Of a stretch of DNA of 64,000 nt, positions 16,227-24,881 are shown one piece after another. A program made the translations under genes and the position numbers. The stretch is from the NCBI RefSeq assembly GCF_022531965.1, contig NZ_CP092831.1:3977001-4041000 (forward strand). Reading direction: 5' to 3'. A model generated the notes under the pieces. It did no database searches, was not told the DNA's origin, and saw only the letters and a program-made list of their open reading frames with translations. Source of the stretch: Paenibacillus peoriae (GTDB lineage: Bacteria; Bacillota; Bacilli; Paenibacillales; Paenibacillaceae). Each line of letters begins with the position of its first letter. Positions within the stretch are counted from its first letter, which is position 1.

Positions 16227-16321
16227 GCTTAACGTCTTATTTACGAACTTCAGAAAAAATGTTCTCTTCGTTATTCACGAACTTCGTGAATCCTGCACTT
16301 TGTTCCTGATTCCCGCACTTT
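16227..16321. other. Terminal attachment-like site of the array (candidate attI)
   Basis: Begins with the box CGCTTAAC that pairs with copy 12, then a diverged left arm (GTCTTATTTACGAACTTCAG), then a perfect palindrome ATTCACGAACTTCGTGAAT at 16272-16290. Two tandem 20 bp units follow (16282-16301 and 16302-16321; 16 of 20 bases equal, both ending GCACTTT). It has only half of the usual repeat structure and abuts the 3' end of the recombinase remnant. attI sites of integrons are likewise simple core sites with nearby integrase-binding direct repeats, so an attI-like role is inferred. Confidence 0.5.
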
Positions 16322-16328
16322 CTGCGTT

Positions 16329-16725
16329 TCAATCCTTCACCCTGCCCAGCCGATCCAACAAACTTTGAATCCGCCCAATGTCCCGTCTACTCACATGTGT
16401 ACCGCTCCGTAGTTCGTACACTCTGAGGCTCCAGCAGTTCCTGAATATAGCGAAGATCAATCCTATTCTCCAGCAAGTGGGTCGCAAAGGAATGCGTCAG
16501 CGAATGAATACTCACCTGTTTGCGAATATCCGCTTCAACCAGCGCTTTTTTCAAACACTTTCTGCGCTGATCGTTCTGTCAGGTGGCGGCCTTCCCTCTG
16601 CCCTGGAAACAGCCAGTCTTCTGGCTCTCCACCCCTATGTACTGCTCGACCACCGCAAAAGCCGCTTTTGAGAGCAACGCTTGACGATCCTTCTTGCTTC
16701 TTCCGATAAAGTAGGTAATCTTCAT
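16329..16725 (-). pseudogene. Truncated, frameshifted tyrosine recombinase (IntI/XerD-like) C-terminal half
   Basis: Reading all three minus frames from ATG 16725 rebuilds the catalytic half of a tyrosine recombinase: [93 protein letters not shown]. At least three frameshifts are needed (near the EDWLFPG segment, at the AAAAAA run before ALVEAD, and at the YTHV segment). The second catalytic arginine is Thr (LTH for LRH) and the LLGH histidine is lost (LLEPQ), so it is dead even apart from the shifts. The N-terminal half is absent. The nucleophile tyrosine is in YTHVS. The remnant sits exactly at the end of the repeat array. The IntI-specific insertion cannot be assessed because that region is short and scrambled. 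Confidence 0.82.
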
Positions 16726-16783
16726 GCTCGCTTGTCTCCTTAGTATATCAGCCGTTCAAAAAATTGGAAATCTATTTTCACAC

Positions 16784-16823
16784 AAAAAAAGGGACTTAAG
16801 ATGTAAATTCACCTTAAGGCCCT
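16784..16823 (-). terminator. Rho-independent terminator after the Imm22 gene
   Basis: On the minus strand AGGG-CTTAAG pairs with CTTAAG-CCCT (one unpaired base) and is followed by seven T. It lies about 100 bp beyond the stop of the immunity-like gene. Confidence 0.75.
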
Positions 16824-16919
16824 GATTCTTTCGGATCAAATTATTGATCCTTTAAGTTCAATTTTCATTATCATAATTACTTGGAATGAGACTCCGAAGA
16901 CAAAAGAATAGTGTAACCG

Positions 16920-17300
16920 TTAATCTTTTGAATAAGGATATGCGGCTAAAAAGCGTAGTTCCTCGCCATTTTTTTCAGATAAACCGCTTGTATTACAATC
17001 ATATATAAAGAACAACGAATTATATTTACCATCTACTTTACTCAAATCATGTAATAGTGGAGATAAAAAAGAATCAACATAGGAAACATCTTTTATACCA
17101 TCATCGGTCCCGTCAACCAGAAAGACTCCTTCAGCAAAATCTTCGTCAAAATCATCTATTTCATGGTCATTTAAAAAACCGCTAAAAACATCCTCATTCT
17201 CATCCTCCGGGTATTTGATCTCAACATATTCAAACAACTCATCTTCTGAGGCAAAGTGACCGTACCAGACGGACACCATATTTTTTTCAAAGCAATTCAT
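16920..17300 (-). CDS. Immunity protein 22-like (Imm22)
   Basis: 126 residues, very acidic. VSVWYGHFASEDELFEYVEI at residues 9-28, followed by a D/E-rich middle and EDFAEGVFLVDG, is the pattern of the Imm22 family, cytoplasmic proteins that neutralise polymorphic toxins. No toxin gene is adjacent, so it is an orphan immunity gene. GGGGGAAGAT precedes ATG 17300. It lies just outside the repeat array, with its own terminator. Confidence 0.75.
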   Translation of the reverse strand: MNCFEKNMVSVWYGHFASEDELFEYVEIKYPEDENEDVFSGFLNDHEIDDFDEDFAEGVFLVDGTDDGIKDVSYVDSFLSPLLHDLSKVDGKYNSLFFIYDCNTSGLSEKNGEELRFLAAYPYSKD

Positions 17301-17395
17301 ATCTTCCCCCCGCTAATATTTCAGTTTATACGTATGGTCTATCTGTATCCCGCACCAGCTACCATGCCCTCTACCCCACAACAGCTGTTGAAGCT

Positions 17396-17421
17396 AAAAA
17401 GCCCGCTGAACGCGGGCTTTG
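17396..17421 (-). terminator. Rho-independent terminator of the dCache chemoreceptor gene
   Basis: AAAGCCCGC and GCGGGCTTT pair around a short loop, followed by T on the minus strand. It lies 34 bp downstream of the chemoreceptor stop. Confidence 0.85.
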
Positions 17422-17454
17422 CTGTATATTTAGTCAAAATCATGCCTAGCCTTG

Positions 17455-19518
17455 TTACTCGACCTTGAACTGTTTTAATTCGTCTTGCAGCTTATTGGAC
17501 AATTGATTCAATTGTTTGGATAGTTCAGCAACCTGTTCGAAGCTCTCCAATTGTTCCTGCGTGCTGGCGCTAACCTCTTCGGTTGAAGCGGAATTCTCTT
17601 CGGTGGTAGAAGAGATGATCTCTAGCGCCTGCAAAATCTCATCTTTATGCTTGTGGACTTTGGAGGTGTTGGTGCTGATCTGGATCATTCGCAATTTCAA
17701 ATCTTCCAAATCCTTGTTAATACTAAAGAACACTTGCTTCGTGTCCTCTACCGATCTCGCATTTTCTTCTGCGATTTTCAGACCATGAACGGTATGCTCA
17801 ACCGATACGCTGGTTTTTTCTTCGATGACACGGACCTTCTTGTAGATTTCCTGTGTTGCTAGCGCTGTCTGCTCAGCCAGCTTGCGAACCTCTCCGGCAA
17901 CCACAGCAAACCCTTTGCCCTGTTCTCCGGCACGTGCAGCTTCAATGGAAGCATTGAGCGCCAGCAGGTTGGTCTGTGTTGCAATTTGGTTGACCGTATC
18001 CACAATGCCTGAAATCTCGTGACGGCTCAAATCGATATCCTGAATGATAGCCGACATCGCTTGGGTAGAATTGTGATTTTCTTCCGCCCATTTGGATAGC
18101 TGATCTACTACTGCAAGCCCTTGTCCGCTTTGTTCGGCAGAGGTTTGCACCATCGATTCGATGGCTTTCGTATCATTGGCAATTTCGTCAATTTGGCCGG
18201 ATAAGGCTCCGGTTTTTTGTAAAATGTTATCCGTTTCGATGGATTGGTAGTTCGTTGCATTGGCTATTTCATTAATTGCTGTCGCAGTATCGTTCATCGT
18301 GATTGCGGTTCTGGAAGAAATGGATTGCAAATCATTTGAAGACTGATTCAAGACTTGAGCTGAGCCGCCTACCATTTGGAGCATGCCTTGAATTTTTTGA
18401 ACCATATTGTGAACCCCTTGAGAAATTTGCCCGATTTCGTTATGGGAATTCGTATCAAACGGAACGGTCAAATCTCCATTTTCAATCAGCTTGATTTTGG
18501 CAAGCAATTTCGGAATGGATCTCAACAGGTAACGGAGCGTTATATAACAGATTACAACCAACAGAATAGTGGCTGCGGCAAAACCGCCAATCGTAATCCA
18601 GGTAAAGGTTCTTAATTCTGAGAGCGCCTCTTGTTCAGAAATGGTTAAGCCTACGGACCATCCTGTATCTTTGCTGGTTGCATACCCAATGTAGCGACGT
18701 TCGCCATTATCATTAATGAGCTGTACTCCAGACTCGCCAGCAATCATTTTCTTACCGATCTCGCCAAGATCACCTGTGCTTTCGTTAATCTTTTCTTTCA
18801 GCACTTTATTTTGATCAGGGTGATACAAAATATCACCTGTTTTGGATGCAAGAATCGAATAACCTGTGCTTCCAAGCGAATAGCTTTGCATAACGGCGGG
18901 GATGTCTTTGAATGCAATATCCACAGCTGCAAAGCCGATTAATTGGTTGCTACTATCTTTGATCGGATAGAAGATGCCCATGACCACATTCCCTGTATTG
19001 ACGTCCTTATAGGGTTCTGAGTAGTACAAACCGTCTGCTTCAACAGCTGGCTTGAAGTACGGACGCGAATGGATATCGAAATCCGGCTTGGAAGCAGCAC
19101 CATCGTTCTGAAGAAAGAAGCCTTTACCATGTATTCCTGCAATCCAGGCGTCGGCAAAAGATGGCTCTTCCTTGACAATCGCTGCCAGAGTCGCTTGAGT
19201 TGCCGCAGCATGTGGAGAAGTTTTCGCCATCTCTGCTGATTCGGTGGTTTCTATATATTGTCTAAACAAAGTGTTGGTTGACATTTGCTTGACTAGCGAA
19301 CCCTTTTCCTTAAACAACGCATCGAATTGACTAACGGTGGCCTGCGTCTTGGTCTGGAGCATGGCCTCTTGCTGCTTGACAAGTATGCTTCGCGTGCTTG
19401 CAAACATGAACGTCCCCAAGATTGCAAAGACGACAACGATAATAACTAACAAGACCATGGCCAATGTGTTCGCGATGCTGGATGATCTGGATACGCGCTT
19501 CTTCATATTTTGTGACAT
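17455..19518 (-). CDS. Methyl-accepting chemotaxis protein with dCache sensor
   Basis: 687 residues. A short cytoplasmic N-terminus and a membrane segment (about 18-40) are followed by a 250-residue extracellular double-Cache domain ([50 protein letters not shown]). Next come a second membrane segment (about 305-330), a HAMP domain and the long coiled-coil signalling region with the hairpin tip [40 protein letters not shown]. The C-terminus lacks a CheR-tethering pentapeptide. It would sense an external ligand, often an amino acid or organic acid for dCache, and signal to CheA. Ligand unknown. GGGGAG precedes ATG 19518. Confidence 0.93.
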   Translation of the reverse strand: MSQNMKKRVSRSSSIANTLAMVLLVIIVVVFAILGTFMFASTRSILVKQQEAMLQTKTQATVSQFDALFKEKGSLVKQMSTNTLFRQYIETTESAEMAKTSPHAAATQATLAAIVKEEPSFADAWIAGIHGKGFFLQNDGAASKPDFDIHSRPYFKPAVEADGLYYSEPYKDVNTGNVVMGIFYPIKDSSNQLIGFAAVDIAFKDIPAVMQSYSLGSTGYSILASKTGDILYHPDQNKVLKEKINESTGDLGEIGKKMIAGESGVQLINDNGERRYIGYATSKDTGWSVGLTISEQEALSELRTFTWITIGGFAAATILLVVICYITLRYLLRSIPKLLAKIKLIENGDLTVPFDTNSHNEIGQISQGVHNMVQKIQGMLQMVGGSAQVLNQSSNDLQSISSRTAITMNDTATAINEIANATNYQSIETDNILQKTGALSGQIDEIANDTKAIESMVQTSAEQSGQGLAVVDQLSKWAEENHNSTQAMSAIIQDIDLSRHEISGIVDTVNQIATQTNLLALNASIEAARAGEQGKGFAVVAGEVRKLAEQTALATQEIYKKVRVIEEKTSVSVEHTVHGLKIAEENARSVEDTKQVFFSINKDLEDLKLRMIQISTNTSKVHKHKDEILQALEIISSTTEENSASTEEVSASTQEQLESFEQVAELSKQLNQLSNKLQDELKQFKVE

Positions 19519-19689
19519 GCTGCCATCTCCCCGAGGAATATTGAGCGAAAAGCTCTTAGATAATATGTCGGAAGTTTGCAGCTATTTCAATAGGTTTTTA
19601 GTATATACAATTTAAAGTTTCGCTATCTGATTCCTCATAGATTCCCACCTAACCTGTTCCGCAACTCCAGCAAAAGATTAGGGCAGCAC

Positions 19690-19718
19690 AAAGAGCCTCC
19701 GTCAGACGTAGGCTCTTT
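19690..19718. terminator. Bidirectional terminator hairpin after cueP
   Basis: AAAGAGCCT pairs with AGGCTCTTT around an 11-base loop, with T-rich sequence on either side. It lies about 85 bp past the cueP stop. Confidence 0.75.
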
Positions 19719-19802
19719 ACTAAAAGCTATGTATGAACGCAGGGTTATGTGGACTTAAAGTGTACGAGCGATCAGTAAGCTCAACCCCTTTATTCTCTGT
19801 CG

Positions 19803-20342
19803 TTAACCTAACTGCATCGTTGTGATACATGTATCGTCTTTCTCATATGTAGAGAATTCAGTTTCAGCCGTTTTACCTTCATGATTGACGCTAATGCGGT
19901 AGGTTTTATCCCTCGGCAGCCATAGATCAATAAAACCATTGGGTTGTGATTTCATGGCAGCATTCTCCATGATGACATTCCCTTCGGAGTCGTGAACGGT
20001 CACATTGAATTCTCCGTTTTTTATTTCGCCTTGGCAGCCGGTTAGACTATGAATTGCACAAGGGTGGGTCTGGTCTACATATGGCGCAATCGAAACAAAA
20101 AACTCGCTGTCAGGCAAATTATAAGTTATGGGTTGTGTATTGTCTCCATTAACAATTAACTGACTGGAATTAATGGAAGCGGATTGACCTGTTGCCTTGC
20201 CTGCGCTGAAATCATGCACCAATTGCTTGATATCTGTTGTCCCAAGCTTGTCCGCTCCTTCTTTCTGCATATTTCCTGCAATCAGGTACGTGCCCAATGC
20301 CGCAACAACCAACCCTGAAGCGACCAAGATTCCTTTTTTCAT
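19803..20342 (-). CDS. cueP: CueP-like copper-binding protein
   Basis: 179 residues with one N-terminal hydrophobic segment (GILVASGLVVAALGTYLIAG), so exported and probably membrane-anchored. The body matches CueP: FFVSIAPYVDQTHPCAIHSL, TGCQGE and DTCITTMQLG at the end. The three cysteines (C in HPC, TGC and DTC) are the metal ligands of CueP, which stores or detoxifies copper outside the membrane in Salmonella. ATG 20342 is used because AAGGAG lies upstream; the longer frame has none. Stands alone, with a terminator behind it. Confidence 0.85.
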   Translation of the reverse strand: MKKGILVASGLVVAALGTYLIAGNMQKEGADKLGTTDIKQLVHDFSAGKATGQSASINSSQLIVNGDNTQPITYNLPDSEFFVSIAPYVDQTHPCAIHSLTGCQGEIKNGEFNVTVHDSEGNVIMENAAMKSQPNGFIDLWLPRDKTYRISVNHEGKTAETEFSTYEKDDTCITTMQLG

Positions 20343-20570
20343 CTGGAGTTCATCTCCTTGTCCGTTTTTAAACATTATAATGTAGAACGCGCCGTAACGG
20401 ACAAAATACGGTACTGAAGTCACCAGATATTCACATCTTTGCTTTTTATCCAGACGTATCTGCGTTACATTAGATGATCCCCAAAGAGGGGCAAGGAAGT
20501 ATGAGCAACTCTACTGTCTCAACGTACAAACACCCCACCACTCCTATGGAGCTATGGGGCACAATTCTTT

Positions 20571-22949
20571 TTAACGATCCCGGTTCACAATATAATTCAT
20601 TAGATGCTTCAGAAAAGCGATATTGCGTGGCACCTCTTTTAATGCTTCCATGGCAAGGCAGTAGTGCTCCCACATTTCTTTACTGGCACCTTTGTAACCA
20701 AGGATGGACACGAAATTCGAGTTATTGTTATCCGAATCCTGGCCCACAGGTTTTCCAAGTAACAGCGTATCTCCTTCCACATCAAGCAAATCATCTTTAA
20801 TCTGAAAAGCAATCCCCATATGATAGGCAAATTTCTGCAAAGCAGCAATCTCTGATTCCTCGGCCTGTGCGAGCATGGCTGGCATAACGAGACAAGCCTC
20901 GAACGCCACTCCTGTTTTGTAAAAGCACATCATATTCAGCTGTTCCAAGGTCAAAGCCTTTCCTTTGGAATCCAGATCCATCGCCTGCCCCATACACATA
21001 TCCTCTGCCTTACGAGCCGAGTATTGGATCAAGGCAAGCACAGTCTCAGCATTGAACTGGTTCAGTGACGATTGCTCCCCGATGGCCTTCTGGATCAGAT
21101 ATAGTCCGGTTAATTCCGCAGTAGCGCTATTGTGCACCTGATGTAATGTCTGACGCCCTCTACGGGTAGACGCGTTATCCTGGGAAGGCAAATCATCAAA
21201 AATCAGGGAGGCTGTATGCATATATTCCAATGATCTTAGAAGAGGCACGATTGCCGAAGCGTCTAAGCCATATTCATTCACACCCATGACCCAGGTCAAT
21301 ATAGGACGTATCCTTTTCCCATCCCCCTCAAGACTATAATTGGCAGCATCAATAAGATGTTCTTTCATGGCCTCGATCCCAGAAGGCTTGGTAATTTTCA
21401 ATTGGTTGTTAATCTGATCACGGACGGTTTTGATCGTATTCATAAAGTCTTCTTTTTCCTTCGAATCATTTTTCAGTTGAGTAATCATCTGATCCCGAAG
21501 CAGCTTATCGAAGAAATCTACATCCTCCGCTTTACCCACCATCTTCTGGATGAGACGATTAAATTCCGGATTTCCGGATGCAAAAATCTCCATTATTTCA
21601 TTGTACTTTTCTGCACCTACCCGTTCTTTACAACGTTTGAGTCCATTTATTGCACGGTCCAGTATCACTTCACGAGCCATAGCATCCGAGTCATACACGT
21701 TATGAATCAAGTGAGAAATGACCGCCCAGTATAGTTCGAAGGGATTGATCAAATCCGATCTTTGATGATGATATTTTAAATAATAGGTATAGGGTGTTAC
21801 CGCACCGTCCCTCATATCGTCGGCCATATCTGCAAAATCATCAGCAAGCTGGTTATAGATACCATAAAAGAATGTTCGTTGCTCAAACCCTTCATCCTCA
21901 GGAGCGCTAATCACGGAACGGACAATCAGGCGGGAAGAAGCAGATTTTAAAATAACGGGTATATAAAGCTCTTCATTGGTGTAATTAGCTTGTTTTAGAT
22001 CCTTATCCCGGTCGATATCTTGAGAATGAAAGAAAACATAGGACTGCTCGAAAAAGGTTTGCTGTGTGTCTGGCCGCTGATGTGCCTTAATATACTCAAA
22101 AGCATCCGAGAGCTCCGAATGGATATAGCGAATGAACTTCATATGATCGCCGGTCCAGTCGCCCAGTTCTGGCACAGATCCGGTAAGAAGCGCGGTACGT
22201 ATCATATGGGAATATTGTTCTTTCTCTTGAACGGTCAACAGCTGAGAATCGAGAAGATCATCAATAAAAGGATAGGTCAGCCCATAGGAATACCCAAGCC
22301 TGATGGCTTCATCCAGCCTGCGCGAACGTTCAACAGGTGACACGGCTTCGTCCATTTCTTCCATCACATGCAGAATAACCCCAATGATGATTTTAATCAG
22401 TTTGCGCTGGGCGTGCTCTGCATCCATTTCCTCAGGAATATGAGAAGATACAGAGTTAAGCTTGTTGATTAGCCAGATTACAGTAGTTTCGATCCCTTCC
22501 TTTTGAGACCACCGATACACCCCGGCTAAATTCATAAACTCCGCTTGATCTCTCCTGTTAGCATGGGTGGGTTGAAGCAAATATCTTTTTACGTCAGCAA
22601 TGACGCGCTGAATCCGGGTCTGTGTGTCGGCAGAATCTAGAGCCTTGCCTAGATCCCTCATGTAAATATAAGAGACACTCCGCTTCAGATATTCATCTAA
22701 CTTCCCCGTGTAACTCAGCCATTGAATATATCTGTAGTCATCCCGGGTATCCGGCTTTCTCTTTTTCCGCGAAAAGAAGGATAACCATGAAGAAGAATGG
22801 ATATGATTCCTTTTCCATATATGGATATCTTCTGTAAGAGAGGTCACATAAGTTTTATTCTTGACCTGATTATAGAGTGATGCAAAATACTGAAGCGCCT
22901 TCTGTTCAGCCAGCTGATATCCTGTATCGGCTTGAAATTTTCCATTCAT
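20571..22949 (-). CDS. Two-domain class I isoprenoid synthase (fused to a polyprenyl synthetase)
   Basis: About 792 residues, twice the size of a usual polyprenyl diphosphate synthase. The C-terminal domain (about 520-790) is a canonical trans-prenyltransferase: GDGKRIRPIL, first Asp-rich motif DDLPSQD followed by RRGRQTLH, and second motif DDLLDVEGD. The N-terminal 480 residues are a second helical unit with its own acidic clusters (FIDDLLDSQ near 232 and NQLADDFADMADD near 370), consistent with another class I isoprenoid-synthase fold. One protein could therefore make a prenyl diphosphate and pass it on, perhaps to a sesqui- or sesterterpene-like lipid. Product unknown. ATG 22949 fits GAGGT spacing better than ATG 22958. 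Confidence 0.78.
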   Translation of the reverse strand: MNGKFQADTGYQLAEQKALQYFASLYNQVKNKTYVTSLTEDIHIWKRNHIHSSSWLSFFSRKKRKPDTRDDYRYIQWLSYTGKLDEYLKRSVSYIYMRDLGKALDSADTQTRIQRVIADVKRYLLQPTHANRRDQAEFMNLAGVYRWSQKEGIETTVIWLINKLNSVSSHIPEEMDAEHAQRKLIKIIIGVILHVMEEMDEAVSPVERSRRLDEAIRLGYSYGLTYPFIDDLLDSQLLTVQEKEQYSHMIRTALLTGSVPELGDWTGDHMKFIRYIHSELSDAFEYIKAHQRPDTQQTFFEQSYVFFHSQDIDRDKDLKQANYTNEELYIPVILKSASSRLIVRSVISAPEDEGFEQRTFFYGIYNQLADDFADMADDMRDGAVTPYTYYLKYHHQRSDLINPFELYWAVISHLIHNVYDSDAMAREVILDRAINGLKRCKERVGAEKYNEIMEIFASGNPEFNRLIQKMVGKAEDVDFFDKLLRDQMITQLKNDSKEKEDFMNTIKTVRDQINNQLKITKPSGIEAMKEHLIDAANYSLEGDGKRIRPILTWVMGVNEYGLDASAIVPLLRSLEYMHTASLIFDDLPSQDNASTRRGRQTLHQVHNSATAELTGLYLIQKAIGEQSSLNQFNAETVLALIQYSARKAEDMCMGQAMDLDSKGKALTLEQLNMMCFYKTGVAFEACLVMPAMLAQAEESEIAALQKFAYHMGIAFQIKDDLLDVEGDTLLLGKPVGQDSDNNNSNFVSILGYKGASKEMWEHYCLAMEALKEVPRNIAFLKHLMNYIVNRDR

Positions 22950-23135
22950 ATGATGCATTACCTCAACTTCTCATTTTGTTAAACATGGTTGCATTTCTCC
23001 CTGAGGGAACGAATTTGGATCATGTTTTTATCTTTATACGGAATAAAGTCTGTGAAGTTACGAATAGATTATATCCTTCTATATATATGCTACAATTTCA
23101 GAGTAGAACGAAAATAATGATAGGGAGGCATAACG

Positions 23136-23705
23136 TTGAGTATTAGTCTAGTTAAAGGACAGAAGGTAGACCTAACCAAAAATAATCCATACTTATCCGT
23201 GCTAAAAGTAGGCCTTGGATGGGACCCTATGAAGGGTAGAAGCATGGATATTGATGCGTCAGCGCTGCTTCTTAATGAGAACGGCAAGCTGACCCAGACG
23301 AAAAATCTAGTATATTTCGGAAACAAAAATAGCCCTTGTGGGGCCGTCGTACATAGTGGTGACAACTTAACAGGACATGGCGACGGTGATGATGAAGTCA
23401 TTACCGTCTCCCTCCAGCAACTACCACCGGAAGTGCATAGAGTCGTATTTATTGTGAATATATTCCGTTTTTTCAGCTTTGGTAGACGTAAAGATTTCAG
23501 TATGGTGAACAATGCTTATATTCGAGTATTGGATGCGTCCCAATATGAAGAGATTCTCCGATACAACTTGACAGAGGACTATAAAGGGATGTGTAGTATC
23601 CGTGTAGGTGAAGTATACCGCTATGGAGGGGAGTGGAAATTCGGTGCTATTGGAGAAGGAAGCACCATTACCTCTCTGAATGAGCTTGTAAAAACGTATG
23701 AATAA
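23136..23705 (+). CDS. TerD-family stress protein
   Basis: 189 residues. ISLVKGQKVDLTKNNP at the start, LGWDP, DIDASALLLNENGK and the acidic loop GDGDDEVITVSL are the marks of TerD/TerZ proteins, which bind calcium and take part in tellurite, phage and general stress resistance. GGGAGG lies before a TTG start at 23136. Here it is a single gene, not a complete ter operon, divergent from the isoprenoid synthase. The C-terminal 30 residues (VYRYGGEWKFGAIGEG) complete the domain. Confidence 0.85.
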   Translation: MSISLVKGQKVDLTKNNPYLSVLKVGLGWDPMKGRSMDIDASALLLNENGKLTQTKNLVYFGNKNSPCGAVVHSGDNLTGHGDGDDEVITVSLQQLPPEVHRVVFIVNIFRFFSFGRRKDFSMVNNAYIRVLDASQYEEILRYNLTEDYKGMCSIRVGEVYRYGGEWKFGAIGEGSTITSLNELVKTYE

Positions 23706-23723
23706 GCATTTTTGGTGTTAAGG

Positions 23724-23750
23724 AAAAACCCACGTCTGACGTGGGTTTTT
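23724..23750. terminator. Bidirectional terminator between terD and the next gene
   Basis: AAAAACCCACG pairs with CGTGGGTTTTT around a five-base loop (TCTGA). It lies between two converging genes and serves both strands; its right edge touches the stop of the minus-strand gene. Confidence 0.88.
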
Positions 23751-24669
23751 ACGCTAACTCTCCTATAGTCACCTGATACAGCAGAGAACCTTCACGGAGC
23801 AGCAGGCGGTCTTTTCTGAAATCCTGTTCGTGCGGCTGAAGGAACTCTTGATCGTCATTTAAAAATCGAATGTGTTGTCCTTTGCTTAAGTTGCCTGGCT
23901 TCACATTCTTTTTCAAGACATATTGTCCGTTCTTTCCATACCCGCCATCGAACAAAAAGTGATACCCATCTGTAGCCACCCCGGAGCAGCCGGAAATCCT
24001 CGGATTCATAAACGTAATATTCGTACGGTCGCTACCGGAAATACGCCCTAACGAAAAGTCTGAATAGTAATAAAACCAGATTTCCTGTTCGCTGACCACG
24101 TTCAAAGCATAGCAATCATGAATGTCTGCCGCTTGGTTTTCATATATTTTGTGTCCTTCTTTATTCCAAGCGACAAGGCCGGAGGATCCCACAGGCTCAT
24201 TCCAACCATAATTCCCAAATATACCTTCATCAAAATAACTGGTCCAGATCGTACCTTCCCCTGTAACCTGAACACTCTGGATACCGTCTCCAAGCAGCAG
24301 TTCATTCACAGTACGACCTTCATAATCAATAATTTTACCATTTAAATCATATTGGCCCGATCCATAATAATGACATCGCGCTCCGACGAGCAGTAGATGA
24401 TGATGTAGAGGCTGTACATAATGATAGTTAAACTGCTGTCCCTCCACATACACTTCTTCAATATGATCGTCTAGAATGAGTATCTTGTAAGTACGTCTCT
24501 CTTTAAGAGAGGCAGGCGGGAACATCCCCCGCACTCGTTCTGGGACTTTATCAATTAGCAAAATATACACGCGCCCATCAGGGCCAAATTGGGTCGAAAC
24601 GATCTCAAACCCTTTAGTATAGTTGGAAATATCGACAAATGAATGAAGCTGTTTATTTAGATGCGACAA
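23749..24669 (-). CDS. Hypothetical beta-propeller-like protein
   Basis: 306 residues, starting at TTG 24669 with GAGGAGG before it. Repeating short strands with W and G (FGPDGRVYILL, GEGTIWTSYFDEGIFGN, EQEIWFYYYSDFSLGRI, GVATDGYHFLFDGGYG) suggest a beta-propeller. No signal peptide. Related sequences of this kind occur as standalone proteins in Paenibacillus and Bacillus genomes, but no function is known to me. Converges with terD on a shared terminator. Confidence 0.6.
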   Translation of the reverse strand: MSHLNKQLHSFVDISNYTKGFEIVSTQFGPDGRVYILLIDKVPERVRGMFPPASLKERRTYKILILDDHIEEVYVEGQQFNYHYVQPLHHHLLLVGARCHYYGSGQYDLNGKIIDYEGRTVNELLLGDGIQSVQVTGEGTIWTSYFDEGIFGNYGWNEPVGSSGLVAWNKEGHKIYENQAADIHDCYALNVVSEQEIWFYYYSDFSLGRISGSDRTNITFMNPRISGCSGVATDGYHFLFDGGYGKNGQYVLKKNVKPGNLSKGQHIRFLNDDQEFLQPHEQDFRKDRLLLREGSLLYQVTIGELA

Positions 24670-24819
24670 TGTAGTTCCTCCTCTGAAAGATCAGTAAAGT
24701 GAAGTATGATTTGTACTGGACTTCATTTTGTCATAACAACATGCTACTGAGGAGGGCGGAAGTATGGCGATATGGATAGTGATCCCAAGAGATGAGGCAT
24801 CGGCAAAAATATTGGGAAC

Positions 24820-24861
24820 AAAAAAAGCCGGGTTCTGCTCATAATAAAAGCAACCCAGCTT
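24820..24861 (-). terminator. Terminator after the ADP-ribosylglycohydrolase
   Basis: On the minus strand AAGCTGGGTT pairs with AACCCGGCTT (one G-T pair) and is followed by a T run. It lies about 20 bp past the stop. Confidence 0.8.
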
Positions 24862-24881
24862 GATCTTTATAGATGTCCCTC

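Noticed and set aside
18939..19211. Second minus-strand frame inside the chemoreceptor
   Set aside because: Shadow frame of the chemoreceptor; many such frames exist over the larger genes.
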